Below are positions 1 through 9,879 of a stretch of DNA of 64,000 nucleotides, in pieces (the first letter of the stretch is position 1; the number at the start of each line of letters is the position of its first letter). Below the pieces are notes generated by a model, which was not told the origin of the DNA, searched no databases, and saw only the letters and a list, made by a program, of their open reading frames with translations. The translations under genes and the position numbers were made by a program. The stretch is from contig CM043969.1 of NCBI GenBank assembly GCA_014529385.2, forward strand, positions 71,574,676 to 71,638,675. The letters are read 5' to 3'. Source of the stretch: Adiantum capillus-veneris. Taxonomy: Eukaryota > Streptophyta > Polypodiopsida > Polypodiales > Pteridaceae.

Positions 1-374
1 GGTGTTGCAACCATCATAGCCCTTTTCCCGCTTTTTGAGATTGCATGTTAAACATTAGGAGAAAGTTGGACTCACTTTTGGGCCCTATAAGAAGTTCCAC
101 GTCGGCTTAGAGAGAGAAAATGAAAATGATAAACTGTGCATTTTATGTGATACTTTTTTGCACCAACAAAAAGCCAAAATGACATTCTTTGGTAGGTAGC
201 CGCTGTCTTTATCATTCTTATCCTTCGTTCTCTTGTCAGGAATCCAACTAAATGTATGACTAATGATTTGAAATGCCAACTTACAAGCATTCCCTCCAGA
301 AACATAAGCCACACGAACTCTATCAACTCTAAACATGAGAATATGGCCTTTCCTCCCAAAACCTGAGATATTTT
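1..374. other. Left edge, no gene recognised
   Basis: No convincing coding region. The stretch contains the left arm of the inverted repeat at 54-84. Short open frames on the minus strand (72-359) have no recognisable domain and no supporting context. Confidence 0.5.
54..84 (+). repeat. Left arm of a 31-base perfect inverted repeat
   Basis: These 31 bases, starting ATTAGGAGAAAG and ending TTTTGGGCC, are found as an exact reverse complement at 9786-9816. Further inward both arms carry a short AGTTC followed by TAGAGAGAGA, with about 11 extra bases on the left, so the similarity may extend imperfectly to about 60 bases. This could be the terminal inverted repeat of a DNA transposon of about 9.76 kb. 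No clear target duplication is visible next to it (TTAAAC outside the left arm, AAAATC outside the right). Confidence 0.5.
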
Positions 375-1017
375 ATGAGTTTCGAGTGTCTATCTATTTC
401 TCTATCAACTCTAGGAATGGAGAACGCTTTCTTTTTTTATGAAAACACCAATTTGAACTTGCAATCCTCAACCCCTTCATCTTTAACACTTACCCAAAGA
501 AAGAACACACATCATCTTCATGTTGATGTATTGCAAGGGTATGCACCGTTGCAGAAACGTAGGAGGGAGTCTTTCTTATCTCAATGGGAGAAAGAACTTA
601 GAAGGACAAACAAGGATCATCATTTGGATTTGTGGACTGATGGGTCTATTTATCCAAAGGATCCCACAACAAATGCGCCACCTCCCTTTGCTAATATCAC
701 TAACCTCTTACATTTCATAGGCGATGGCAAGGATGGGCTATTGAGATACACCGAACATTTGGAAATGAGAGGATTGAATGCGGAAAAGCAAAGAAGCTTC
801 TTGGCGATGGAGAACATGCAGCTGAACAAACTTAATGAAGCATGCTCTCGAAAGATTTCATCAAACAAAGAGACAATCCAAGGCCTTTAGAAGAAGATTA
901 CAAGTTTGCGAGAGAAAGACACCGTGCTTGGTAGTTGAAAAAAAAAATGAGATCCGTGCAACATTGAGAACATGAAGATTGGTAATGGTGGCCTGAAAAA
1001 CAAATACGAGCTTTAAG

Positions 1018-1120
1018 GTAATTCAAAGTTTGTTTCTGCTTTTGTATCTTCAATGTGATTCACTAAGAAACGTATACACTTTCCTATACATGATCATAAC
1101 GCATGGTGCTTTTTTGACAG
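1018..1120 (+). other. Putative intron (GT-AG) in the decayed gene
   Basis: The left side reads AAG followed by GTAATTC, and the right side has a T-rich tract ending TTTTTGACAG. The length of 103 bases suits a plant intron. The reading frames on both sides are open for some distance but also broken, so the call rests on the splice-site shapes. Confidence 0.35.
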
Positions 1121-1786
1121 GTCTTTACTACATCCAAACTCAAATGGTGCAGGCTTCAATGCCAGAGTGCATTACAACCGTCTAGTTCCAAAAGAAGTAG
1201 TTGAAGAGATGATTACTCAAAAAAAAATTCATAAGTTGAAAGGGAGGCTCCTTACCTCCTTCATGAACAAGAATCAGTTGGAACCAATGGAAGTGCAAGC
1301 AATACTTGATGAGAGTGGCATCTCGCAGATGGGATACAGGGCACTCTTCAAATCATTAGCTAAAAAGTCTCAAAATAAACTACAGAGAGGATCATTGTTG
1401 CCAAAGCCCTCACATATAAATGTTGCTTGCCGGCACGTAAACGATGAGGTTTTTGAGAAACTTGGGTCACCATTCCATATTGAAGCAACATTCTTAGGAA
1501 AGGGCAACAGAGAGGTATAGTTTAACGAGCACAAAAACCTCTTCGTTGACCTTGAAGCATTGCAAAGGAATGCAGTTCACTTCTTTGACATCAGTTGAGA
1601 GGAGTGTGGTGGGGTTCTCAAGTTTGTTTTGAAGCTCAAGGAGTGAAGGTCCTGAAGAACAAGAATCTGGAGAGAGTCACCATTACCCTCATAAACAAAG
1701 CTCTCAATCCATCAATAACAAAAGAGGATCCACGATATTTTAGCGTGCAATCCGAAAACAACATTATAACTCTAGGATCATTTCAG

Positions 1787-1854
1787 GCATACTTAGTTCA
1801 CTCTATAATAACAAAAATATTGATTATTTGGTTGTTGATTTGTTTTCACTACAG
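1787..1854 (+). other. Putative 68-base intron with a GC donor
   Basis: The upstream frame ends exactly on a CAG codon at 1784-1786 and the next base pair is GC. The segment ends in TTTTCACTACAG, and the downstream frame resumes on GTT at 1855. Joining the two sides keeps a protein-like frame (GSFQ followed by VDKENFEI), which neither frame gives by reading through. Confidence 0.5.
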
Positions 1855-3110
1855 GTTGATAAGGAAAATTTTGAAATCCTCGATTGGTTTTTTAGTCAAA
1901 TCCAAATTCCTTCTATCATCAGTGAACAAAGAAACGGAGTTGTTCTTTCAGTGGAAGGATTTGGTGACTATACAGTGGAATGGCACATGGCAGGTGACTT
2001 AAAAACTCTTAAGTGTATGTACAACATAACACACGGAGCAGTTGTGGCAAATTTATGCTTATATTGCATGGCTGATGCAAAATCTCTTGAGAGTGTGCAT
2101 GGAATAGAGCTCCCAAAAGACATCTTCAAGATAAAACTTTTAGGCCAGTTCTTGGTATTCCTCTGAGTAGAGTTCACATCTGTACACTTCATGCACTCTG
2201 TCAAATAATTGAAAACTTGGTTCATTTGTACACATGTTTTGCATGGACATTAAATCCAGAGAGTGAGTCGAGTGATCAAAGCATTAGAGGGAGTGCTCTT
2301 AGACATTGGTTTGCATGGAGGCAATGTCAAAATTGAAGAGGACCCTAAGCTGTCTCAAAGTCGTTACAAGGTACCTAGGAAAGCATCGATAGGTGGCGTG
2401 AAGGCCAAAAAATTTCTTGGGTTTAGCCTCAAAGATTCAGATTGAGAAGAGATGAGAAACCTGTTCAACAAATGGAAATAGTTACATAAAGTGGTTAAAG
2501 ACAATGCTAGCGGTAGGGCAATCCAAAATCACAAGGCGAGCGTGTGGAAATCACTAGATAAAATTTTCCACTACATTGAGTAGCATTCTTGGGACCAAAA
2601 TAAGCTCACATCATTCCAAGCAGCCTTGCTAGATTGGAAGAAGGCTTACCTTACAGGGTGGGGTGGGATTCTACGTATACAAAACAAAACTTTAAATTGT
2701 ACTCTACTGACCATTTTGTTTTATTTCAATGCAGCACATACTGTTCAACCATGGTCCATATTTTTCCAAGACATACGGCTCACTATCAATATTGTCCACA
2801 CAAGGCATGGAGAAAACCCACTACGTGGAAAGAACAGGTTACTGTAAGTGACATGGGGGAGGAAAGGATAAGGTCAATAGCCTATTAGAGTTACACCAAT
2901 GGACTTATAGACGACTATTTCATAGAGCAAGGCAAAAGGAGCTTCTTAAGAGCTCAAAAATTACACGGTCTTTACAACACATCCGCAAAGAGAAGAAACA
3001 GATGGCTTGGGGAAATTCAAATGCAGGGGAGCGCCATGCAAGGTGGCGATAGTCACGAGTCAGGAGCGGGAGAAGATGGACCTAAGGGAGAAGATGGACT
3101 GAGCACGTCG

Positions 3111-4584
3111 TTTTTATCCTCTTTGATGCATCTCCTTCTTCCTCACTTTGTAACTCTTCGATGTGCAATCTCTATAGACGAGCTCGTTCCTCTGTTGATG
3201 GCAGCATCCCCACAGGCATCAGGCGTCTTCTTTCGCTCAAAAACAGCCGCTTGTTGTATGGATCTAAGCTCTTTGGGTCTTCAACCCTTGCAGCCAAAGC
3301 CTGAGCTGTGCAGGACATGAAATAGGGGGCTCTGAGTGCTTGGCACCCATACCCAATGCCAAAGACGCGTAGAGAAAACTGCTTCTCAATCAAAATTAGT
3401 CTTTTCGTGTTTAGTGGGAGGGGGTGCCCACCACACAATCTTGTAATAACTTTCATTGCGAATAGTGGAAACTTTGCATTGTCCTCGGAGTATTCCTTGT
3501 GGTATATTATGATCTACAAAACAATAGTAAAACATTTATGGGCCGTAAGTGAGGTGAGTACAACTGCCAAGTACTTGAATTGTTTCTACAAACCTTTTTG
3601 TGGTTGAAACGCCCGATGTAGTGAGACAATGCCGCATCCTTGCCTTGTACTCCAGTGACAAGCCCTTGCCATGAGCCTCCCGCTCTTATAAGGAAACTAT
3701 TGTCATACACTAGCACATGTAAACAAAAAAATTGATCATGATATTTATCATTGGGCCATCTCCAATACCATTTGAATGCCTTTAAAAATTACTAGTCTGA
3801 TTCTCGTCCATTTCCAGCATCGACCTCCCCCACAAGAGTAAAGATGTTGCTTCTTTTAATACAAACGTTGCAACAAACAAACAATGAAACAACACAATTA
3901 CTTACATTTGGTACATCCAAAATTTGACTGAGGAGCAACAAGGCATTCAAACAAGTTTGCCAGCCATAGCTATAGTCATCAACCTGTGTGGGCACGGTTA
4001 CCCGTTTGTGCCGGATGGTAGTCCTTAGATCATGTTCTAACAAAACATGCTCTACACAGCATACAAGTTTTTTGCGGCACTACATACGTAACCACTTGAG
4101 TCAGTAACACATTACAAAGAGACACTACTTCCAAATGTACCCAGATGTGCCTTACGTTTTTACACGACCATAAAACAACCTGCTTTGCCTAGAGTATGCG
4201 TAGTAGTCGATCTTATCTTCAATGTCAAATAACAACAAACTCCAATGATCACTACACCAAAACCATCAAAGATGAGGAGAAAGATTCTAAATCCAACATG
4301 GTTTTTACAAGGCAAGAAGAAACTCATGATTGATTGTATGCAATGACCAGAAAACGCGCTAGATCAAAATTGACTCTGCTAAACCAGCCCATCAGAACCA
4401 AAAAGGAAACTCTGCTGTTCTACAGCATAGGCGAGATTAGTGGATCTATTACGTATATTTTGTTTTGAACCTCATCGGGCAAAAGCGAGATAGCATGCCT
4501 AACATGAATCAATGGCAGAGATTAGACTTAACATATTTCAGTGGGCTGTCACTGCCACAAACCCATGAGTCAATACAGAGCAAT
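3111..4584. other. No gene recognised
   Basis: About 1.5 kb with only short open frames. The longest, on the minus strand at 3172-3456 (about 94 codons), ends in an Arg/Glu-rich stretch and matches nothing I know. No terminal repeats or RNA genes seen. Confidence 0.4.
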
Positions 4585-4870
4585 TGGGACAAATATCAAA
4601 TTCCATAAGCCACTTACTCGCTTGGTATTGACCCATGTATTGGCGATAGTGAGCCATCTAATGAACCAAGCGTGACTTATAAAGAAAAACTTGAGACGTA
4701 ACACATAGCAACGTAGACGACTACCGCGAAGACATGGGACAATACCGAGTGAGTGGTATCACTATTCAATTCCATAAGCCACTCACTCGCTCGGTATTAA
4801 CCCATGTCTTAGCGAAAGTGAGCCATTTAATGAACCAAGCATGACTTATAAAGAGCTTGAGAAGTACCAC
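4585..4870. repeat. Two diverged copies of a hairpin-bearing repeat (period about 169)
   Basis: The segment beginning ATTCCATAAGCCAC occurs at about 4599 and again at about 4768, each followed by a GGTATT(G/A)ACCCATGT core, then AGTGAGCCAT and AATGAACCAAGC. Bases about 4731-4756 are a near reverse complement of about 4779-4808, so a hairpin with arms of about 26-30 bases can form. The GGTATTGACC core resembles the arms of the 106-base array at 5945-6690. Confidence 0.6.
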
Positions 4871-4966
4871 AAAGCAATGTTGACGATCGCCATCCGTTGC
4901 GTTGGAGTTGGAGAAACTGTGTATGCACAGGAAATCTTATTGATTGAGGTTGAAAATGCAGGCCTC

Positions 4967-5395
4967 CTATGACCTTCCAAGCAGTGCATGCAGAGGCGCT
5001 GTGCTGATCAGAACTTGCAACACCTCTTCATTCTCTTCGTTGATTTGCTCTAAAATAATCAACTCTTCTGATAAAGGATCCTCATTGGATGGCCCTTGTG
5101 AAGAAGAGCCTTTCCCTTGCCTTTCTTGAGCTTTATTCGTGGCTGCCCCATTCTCCTCCCTTAATGGCATAGGCTCCTTCCTAACAGGCACATGCTCCTC
5201 CCTAGCAGGCAAGGGCTCCTCCCTTACAGGCACAGGCTCCGGATCCTCCATGCCTTGCTCATTTTTCTTCATAACTGGTTCCTCCATAACTGTCTCTGTT
5301 TCTTCAATGACCGCCTCAAGGTCCACCCTGGCCTGCTCATGCCCCTCATAGACTGGCTCAGCCTGCCCATCTGTGTCCTTTCTCTCGACCCATGA
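4967..5395 (-). pseudogene. Acidic Glu/Pro-rich reading frame, possible C-terminal tail of the H3-like gene
   Basis: An open frame of about 140 codons runs from about 5395 down to a stop at 4967. It is very acidic and carries short repeats of the form EPVPVREEPLPAREE, then a Ser/Gly/Gln spacer and a Glu/Ile/Leu-rich end. It is in the same frame as the C-terminal half of the H3-like pseudogene just upstream (5441-5692); the two are separated only by stops near 5441, 5440 and 5398. It may be a degenerate acidic tail of that gene, a separate exon, or a chance low-complexity frame. No ATG fits well at its upstream end: a GTG lies at 5326 and an ATG further in. No function can be assigned. Confidence 0.35.
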
Positions 5396-5440
5396 TCATG
5401 TCCTTCTAATGTTTAATCCAGCCGATGAAGGCTCTGTCTA

Positions 5441-5882
5441 TCATGCATGAGGATGGAGAGGGGGGATTCTAAGAATACCCATGGTTCTACTATCCCGGAT
5501 AGGTGCTGGCTGAAGCAGCCCATCGTAGCAAAAGCACATCCTCCGAAGAGTGTCAAAATCCCACGGCATGATAGTAACATGGTGTGCATGAGCAGCCATG
5601 ATATATCCATCGCTCGCTAAAGAATTCAACGAGGTATTCTTCTGCAATTTCTTGCAGGCAAAGAAGTGCACTGCTGGCCCATCACATCCCAACTCTCCAC
5701 TGCTCGCAAATCTCTCGCACTACTCGCTGGAAAGGAAGACGTGGAATGGCCGGTTGCATGTGTTGTTCGATCCTTTGTAGCTCCTGCAGTACACCTCTGT
5801 GCGCCTCATATGGGTGTCTTCTTGCTTGAGCATTCAAAGAGTCACCTGTTGCCCTTCTAGGCGTGGCCTTTGCACGAGGCAT
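5441..5882 (-). pseudogene. Divergent histone H3-like gene, broken by a stop and a frameshift
   Basis: Reading from an ATG at 5882, the tail PRAKATPRRATG lines up with residues 1-12 of histone H3: Arg2, Lys4, Thr6, Arg8, Thr11 and Gly12 are kept, Lys9 is Arg and Ser10 is Ala. A shortened tail follows, then an alpha-N-like segment (GVLQELQRIEQ), RLPFQRVVREI (helix 1), an in-frame TGA at 5684-5682 near H3 position 83, then SSALLCLQEIAEEYLVEFF (helix 2). After a one-base frameshift near 5600-5608 it continues as AAHAHHVTIMPWDFDTLRRM (loop 2 and helix 3). The distance between helices 1 and 2 equals that of canonical H3. Ile-Pro before helix 1, Trp before helix 2 and Asp-Phe before helix 3 recall centromeric H3, so the subtype is uncertain. 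A splice-acceptor-like TATTTGTAG lies directly before the ATG. Confidence 0.7.
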
Positions 5883-5944
5883 CTCTACAAATAGCATAAC
5901 AAAAAACGACATGTCATTTGCTACACAAGGGACTTAAGATTTCT

Positions 5945-6690
5945 AGGGTCAGCACGAAGTGAAGAAGTGCACCAAATATGGTTGTATTGCCTCTACTCAC
6001 TTGGTACTAACCTCAGAAAAGTTTAATAGCAAACATCATAAATAAAGACAATGGTCAGTACCAAGCGAACAGGTGCAACAAACAAAGTTTACCTTCCCTT
6101 ATTTGCTTGGTACTGACCTCAGAAAAGTGTAATAGCAAATATCATTTATATTTTTTGAGGTTAGTACCAAGCGAACAGGTGCAACGAACAGAGTTTTCCT
6201 TCCCTTATTCGCTTGGTATTGACATCACGAAAGCGTAATAACAAACATCATTTATATTTTTTGAGGTCAGTAACAAGCGGACAGGTGCAACGAACAGAGT
6301 TTTCCATCCCTTATTTGCTTGGTACTGACCTGAGAAAAGTGTAATAGCAAACATCATTAATATTTTTGAGGTCAGTACCAAGCGAACATGTGCAATGAAC
6401 AGAGTTTGCCATCCCTTATTCGCTTGGTATTGACCTCAAAAAAGTGTAATAGCAAACATCATTAATATTTTTTGAGGTCAGGTTCAAGCAAATAGGTGCA
6501 ACGAACAGAGTTTTCCTTCCCTTATTCGCTTGGTACTGACCTCAGAAAATTATGATAGCAAACATCATTAATATTTTTTGAGGTCAGTACCAAGCGAACA
6601 GGTGCAACGAATAGAGTTTGCCTTCCCTTATTCACTTGGTATTGACCACACAAAATACAAGTACACAAAAGTGTAGTAGCATACCTCTTC
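5945..6690. repeat. Tandem array of seven 106-base units, each with a 19-base-arm hairpin
   Basis: Unit starts are at about 5945, 6051, 6157, 6263, 6368, 6474 and 6580, giving a period of 105-106. Each unit begins with an arm close to GAGGTCAGTACCAAGCGAA and, after a loop of about 32 bases, carries the reverse complement TTCGCTTGGTACTGACCTC. It then has AGTGTAATAGCAAACATCAT and an AT-rich spacer. The first and last units are the most diverged. No coding frame crosses the array. Confidence 0.85.
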
Positions 6691-7394
6691 ATTGTGTGTA
6701 GAGTTCTACGTCACTAAAGAACTAGAGAACAAGAGTGAGAGGAGGATGCGCAAAAAGGAGAAGCACTAGAGAGTAAGAGAAGATGCGCAAAAAGGGTTGG
6801 GAGCACAATAGAGATGGTTTGCTTACCGTGTAGCGTCGATGGGGACAGAGTTAAAACGTTGGGCAGTAGAGGATGCAAAAAGAGGTAGAAGAGTGCTCAT
6901 CTGGGATGAGGGTATAGTTAAAATGTTTGGTGGGGGTACTGTCTCTAAACTTAAAATGCTTACCTTGGCAAGGGTGACAACTTCACTTATATGCATGATT
7001 ACACCAGAGATTGTGGTTGATAGATTGGACTGCATGGGAATTTGAGCCCGTTTATTACTGGATTTCCTTGTGAATACAACCCATGTGCCTTTTTTGAGTG
7101 TCCGTTTAGAGTCAGACGCTGATATCTATTGCAGTTGCCATCTCCATCTCCAAGTAGAACAAACAGATTTCCCTTGCCTTCACCTTTTTTGCGCTCTTCC
7201 CCTTGGCTACCTCTCGTGATCCTGGGTTGAGTGACCTCCACTGCTTTGAGTCCTTTGCAGCCACGTCGCCATCGCCCTTGCCTTCGCCTTTTGTTCCTCT
7301 TCCTCATGACCACCTTCTAGTTCTTGCTCTCAGCTACCTGCAACATCACCATCCGACTCGGCGCCATTGGATATTGCAGAGATAGGTTATTTCT

Positions 7395-7397
<3 letters not shown>
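6691..7397. other. No gene recognised
   Basis: Contains a purine-rich stretch with direct repeats (AGAGAAC and AGAGTAAGAG followed by GATGCGCAAAAAG at about 6720-6800) and short open frames on both strands with no recognisable domain. No regulatory element can be supported. Confidence 0.35.

Positions 7398-7429
<32 letters not shown>
7398..7429. repeat. (CT)n microsatellite
   Basis: About 16 CT units in a row, following a pyrimidine-rich lead-in. Confidence 0.95.
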
Positions 7430-7431
<2 letters not shown>

Positions 7432-7518
7432 CCTGTGTGTTGTTAACTATGTGCGCACCAAATCCACTGCGTTCCAACATATTATAATCTCGATAAACAG
7501 ACATACAAGAGAGGAAGG

Positions 7519-7975
7519 GGCAAGAGTTGAGGAGTTCAAATAGGCTCGCATTGACAAAATGACACAGCACTACAATCAGACTCTAGAGGAGGATCACAAT
7601 ATGCAAGAAGCAATAAATCAATATTATGTGAACGCCACAGAAGTAGAGGAATGGGTTGCACGTTAGCGGCAAGAGCAAGAACATAGTGAAGCTTCACAGG
7701 TGCAAGATGCATGGGAAGCCATGGAAGAGGCGCATGATTTTGAACGACACAAAAGGATGCCCAAGCCTAGCGTCCCCAGTGGCAAAAGTAGCAGCAATCG
7801 AGGAAGAGGGCAGGGGAGCAGTGGCAACAACCGGGGGAGAGGGCGGGGGAGCAGTGGCAGCAATGGGGAGAGAGGGCATGGGACCAGTGGCAGCAACCAA
7901 GGTAAAGGACATAAGATCAGTGGCACAAATCGGGGGAGTGGACAACGGAGCAGTTGCAAGGAAAGGGAGAAATAA
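7519..7975 (+). pseudogene. Fragment of an RG/SG-repeat protein gene
   Basis: One plus-strand frame, interrupted by two TAG stops (after EEFK and after WVAR), reads a Gln/Glu-rich helical segment followed by EASQVQDAWEAMEEAHDFERH. It ends in a low-complexity tail of about 60 residues built of repeats such as SSSNRGRGQG and SSGNNRGRGRG, closing with a TAA. Arg-Gly-rich tails often bind nucleic acid and also occur at the C-termini of transposon proteins. No start codon or upstream domain is visible, so the fragment is 5'-truncated. Its position inside the 54-9816 inverted-repeat interval fits a mobile-element gene remnant, but this is inference. Confidence 0.45.
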
Positions 7976-8257
7976 CTTGTATACATCTTGATAGAAACTT
8001 CACAATTTGTAAAGTTTTGAGACAATGAAAAGTGTACATTTTTTAAACATTGTTTAAGCGGCACACAATGTCTCTGTACTAGAGTACATCATGGTTTGCA
8101 TGGCATCAAAGCTCATTGCGTGAACAAGGTATGTGACCTAGCTTCCGGTGGAAGCAATTAAGTGAAGTGTATTTGAGAGTGACTCCTTGCACAATGTTTT
8201 TTTCTCCTTGCATCTTGGAATCGAAGAAGAAAGAGTTAGATTTTATGTCTTAATGTA

Positions 8258-9543
8258 TTAAAGACAATCAAAATTCATCCATTTAGTAAGCACCTTTCTA
8301 TTGTTGAGACTGAATGCATACAGTTTGGACAAAAGTGGAAGTTCTTCACATGTAAGATGTACCCTAAGCTGTGCAAGAGTTGTTCTTGACATTGTCTCCA
8401 TCACAGTAAGTAGGTTGTCTTGAAAGTAGATCTCCATTGATAAAGGTTTGTTCTTGAGGCTAGACTCTGTATCTTGGTCGAGTGGAATAAGCTGCCCACT
8501 AAGAAGATGATTTCTAAAATAGTAAAACGACACTATGAAATTTTGAGAGCTTATAACAAACTTGCAAATTATGGACTTTTTTGCAAAATACAGATTTTTC
8601 CCTGTGACTGTTTCCTATCCCAATTATTATCTAAAAAGTCCAAACAGCTCTCAGACTTGCAAACAAACATTGTTGCAGTAGTTCTTATTTTCTCATCGAA
8701 GAAGAAATCTACAAACACTTCAAGAGGCATAATAGTGCGAGCCGAACTATTTTTGTGGCAATTGAATACTTGAGGGACTTTTGGACATACTTAAACAACG
8801 TATTCCTAAAGCTTTCACTAGTTTGCAAAGCGCAGAGCCCAATCCTTGTTGTCAAAGGATGGAAGTGACAAAGGAGCTACATGACCCCAACCAAAGGAAG
8901 TTCTTGGTTCCAAACATGACATATCATAAAAGAATATTCCATTATCTGCAAGTTCCTTGTTTTGTCTTTCTCGGTACATTTGCTCACCAATAAATGCATG
9001 GAAAGCATCCAAAATCCCAACTATACTCTCAACTGGTTGCCAATCCGTCCTATTCGATGGATAAATATATGAAACATACCAAAGATGATATCCACCACTT
9101 AACCTTCAAATATAATCATGCACTAAGTGAGATGCTCAAAATAACTTACAGTTCGGTCGTTGTCGTGGAAAACTTGGAGGAGATGTTTGCAACCTTAAGT
9201 GTGCATGCTGGAAAGCATGTTGTATGAGGACCTCTTTCACCCGCTTGCTTTGTGCACACACTTTAAACTCTTTAACTTGTCCCTTGAAAGCCTCCAAAAA
9301 ATCATTGTTGCGTTGCCTCCTCTTCCTCCTCCTAGTTTGCAGTAGTACCCAACTTCCGATAGTTATTCGAGATGGTATCCATGCTTGATCATTTATAGTA
9401 TAACTATTAAAAATGCTAACGGAGTCAATGGTAGTGCTAGGCCTTTGAGAAGTAGTCGTGTGCACTAGAATACGCAGAAAAGTTGGCGCAAATATGAAAA
9501 AGGGAAGAATTTTTGAGAGAGAAGTAGAGCTACTCAAAGTCAT
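8258..9543 (-). pseudogene. Minus-strand coding remnants of unknown family
   Basis: Three open stretches on the minus strand could be parts of one decayed gene. 9136-9543 is basic and contains a run of Arg/Lys (RRRKRRQRN) followed by KGQVKEFKVCAQSKRVKEVL. 8818-9012 contains DAFHAFIGEQMYRERQNKELADN. 8258-8533 ends in HLTCEELPLLSKLYAFSLNNRK. The sequence between them is closed by stops and may include introns. Composition and length look more protein-like than neighbouring frames, but I recognise no domain. They lie on the inner side of the right arm of the 31-base inverted repeat. Confidence 0.3.
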
Positions 9544-9564
9544 ATTTGGGCAGGAACATAGATA

Positions 9565-9861
9565 CTAGATAGAGTCTTCAATGAAAGTTCTAAAATTCGT
9601 CGGTTCAGAGTTAGTACGACTTATGGCATTTATGCCTTGAAAGCGTGAAATTGTGTAATTTGATGAACAAAAATAATATTTTCTCCCTTTTTTTCTAAAA
9701 GAGCTTGGCTCCAAAATGTTGATTATGAACGTAACGTTAGCCTCTTCCTCATTGGTCGACCGCCACTCTCTCTCTAGAACTGAAAGGCCCAAAAGTGAGT
9801 CCAACTTTCTCCTAATAAAATCCCCAATCATGATTAAGGCGGCTTCCGGATCTTGTACCAT
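9565..9861 (-). other. Open frame spanning the right inverted-repeat arm, unknown
   Basis: A minus-strand frame of about 98 codons begins PEAALIMIGDFIRRKLDSLL after its Met; the 31-base repeat arm at 9786-9816 codes for IRRKLDSLLG within it. The frame lies just downstream of the gypsy integrase end (about 9880) in the same orientation. It may be a leftover of that element's 3' region or of the element bounded by the inverted repeat. No domain is recognised. Confidence 0.25.
9786..9816 (-). repeat. Right arm of the 31-base perfect inverted repeat
   Basis: Exact reverse complement of 54-84. It lies about 60 bases beyond the decayed gypsy integrase end, so if it is a transposon terminus, the element would have inserted into or beside that gypsy copy. 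Confidence 0.5.
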
Positions 9862-9879
9862 AGCAAAGGGGCACTTAAT

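Larger units (their letters stand above)
375..3110 (+). pseudogene. Decayed multi-exon gene, repeat-borne, possibly transposase-like
   Basis: A series of open stretches on the plus strand reads as one broken gene. The first part (375-890, then on past a stop) is hydrophilic and ends in a coiled-coil-like Lys/Glu/Gln segment. 1130-1520 reads NARVHYNRLVPKEVVEEMI and onward. 1625-1786 joins in frame to 1855-2140 if the intron at 1787-1854 is removed. That part contains VEWHMAGDLKTLKCMYN followed by CLYC, a His/Asp plus Cys-x2-Cys arrangement resembling catalytic cores of large eukaryotic transposase-like families. Later pieces include VHICTLHALC (about 2165-2200), a Lys-rich segment (2263-2445 and on to about 2655) and, after an acceptor at 2734, AHYQYCPHKAW. 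Stops and frameshifts occur throughout, so it cannot make the full protein. I do not recognise the family with certainty. Confidence 0.45.

Noticed and set aside
3172-3456. Minus-strand open frame of 94 codons as a gene
   Set aside because: No domain, no promoter or splice context, and in a region otherwise without coding signal.
5945-6690. CRISPR-like array
   Set aside because: The 106-base units include the spacer and repeat as a whole, the DNA is eukaryotic, and no cas genes are present.
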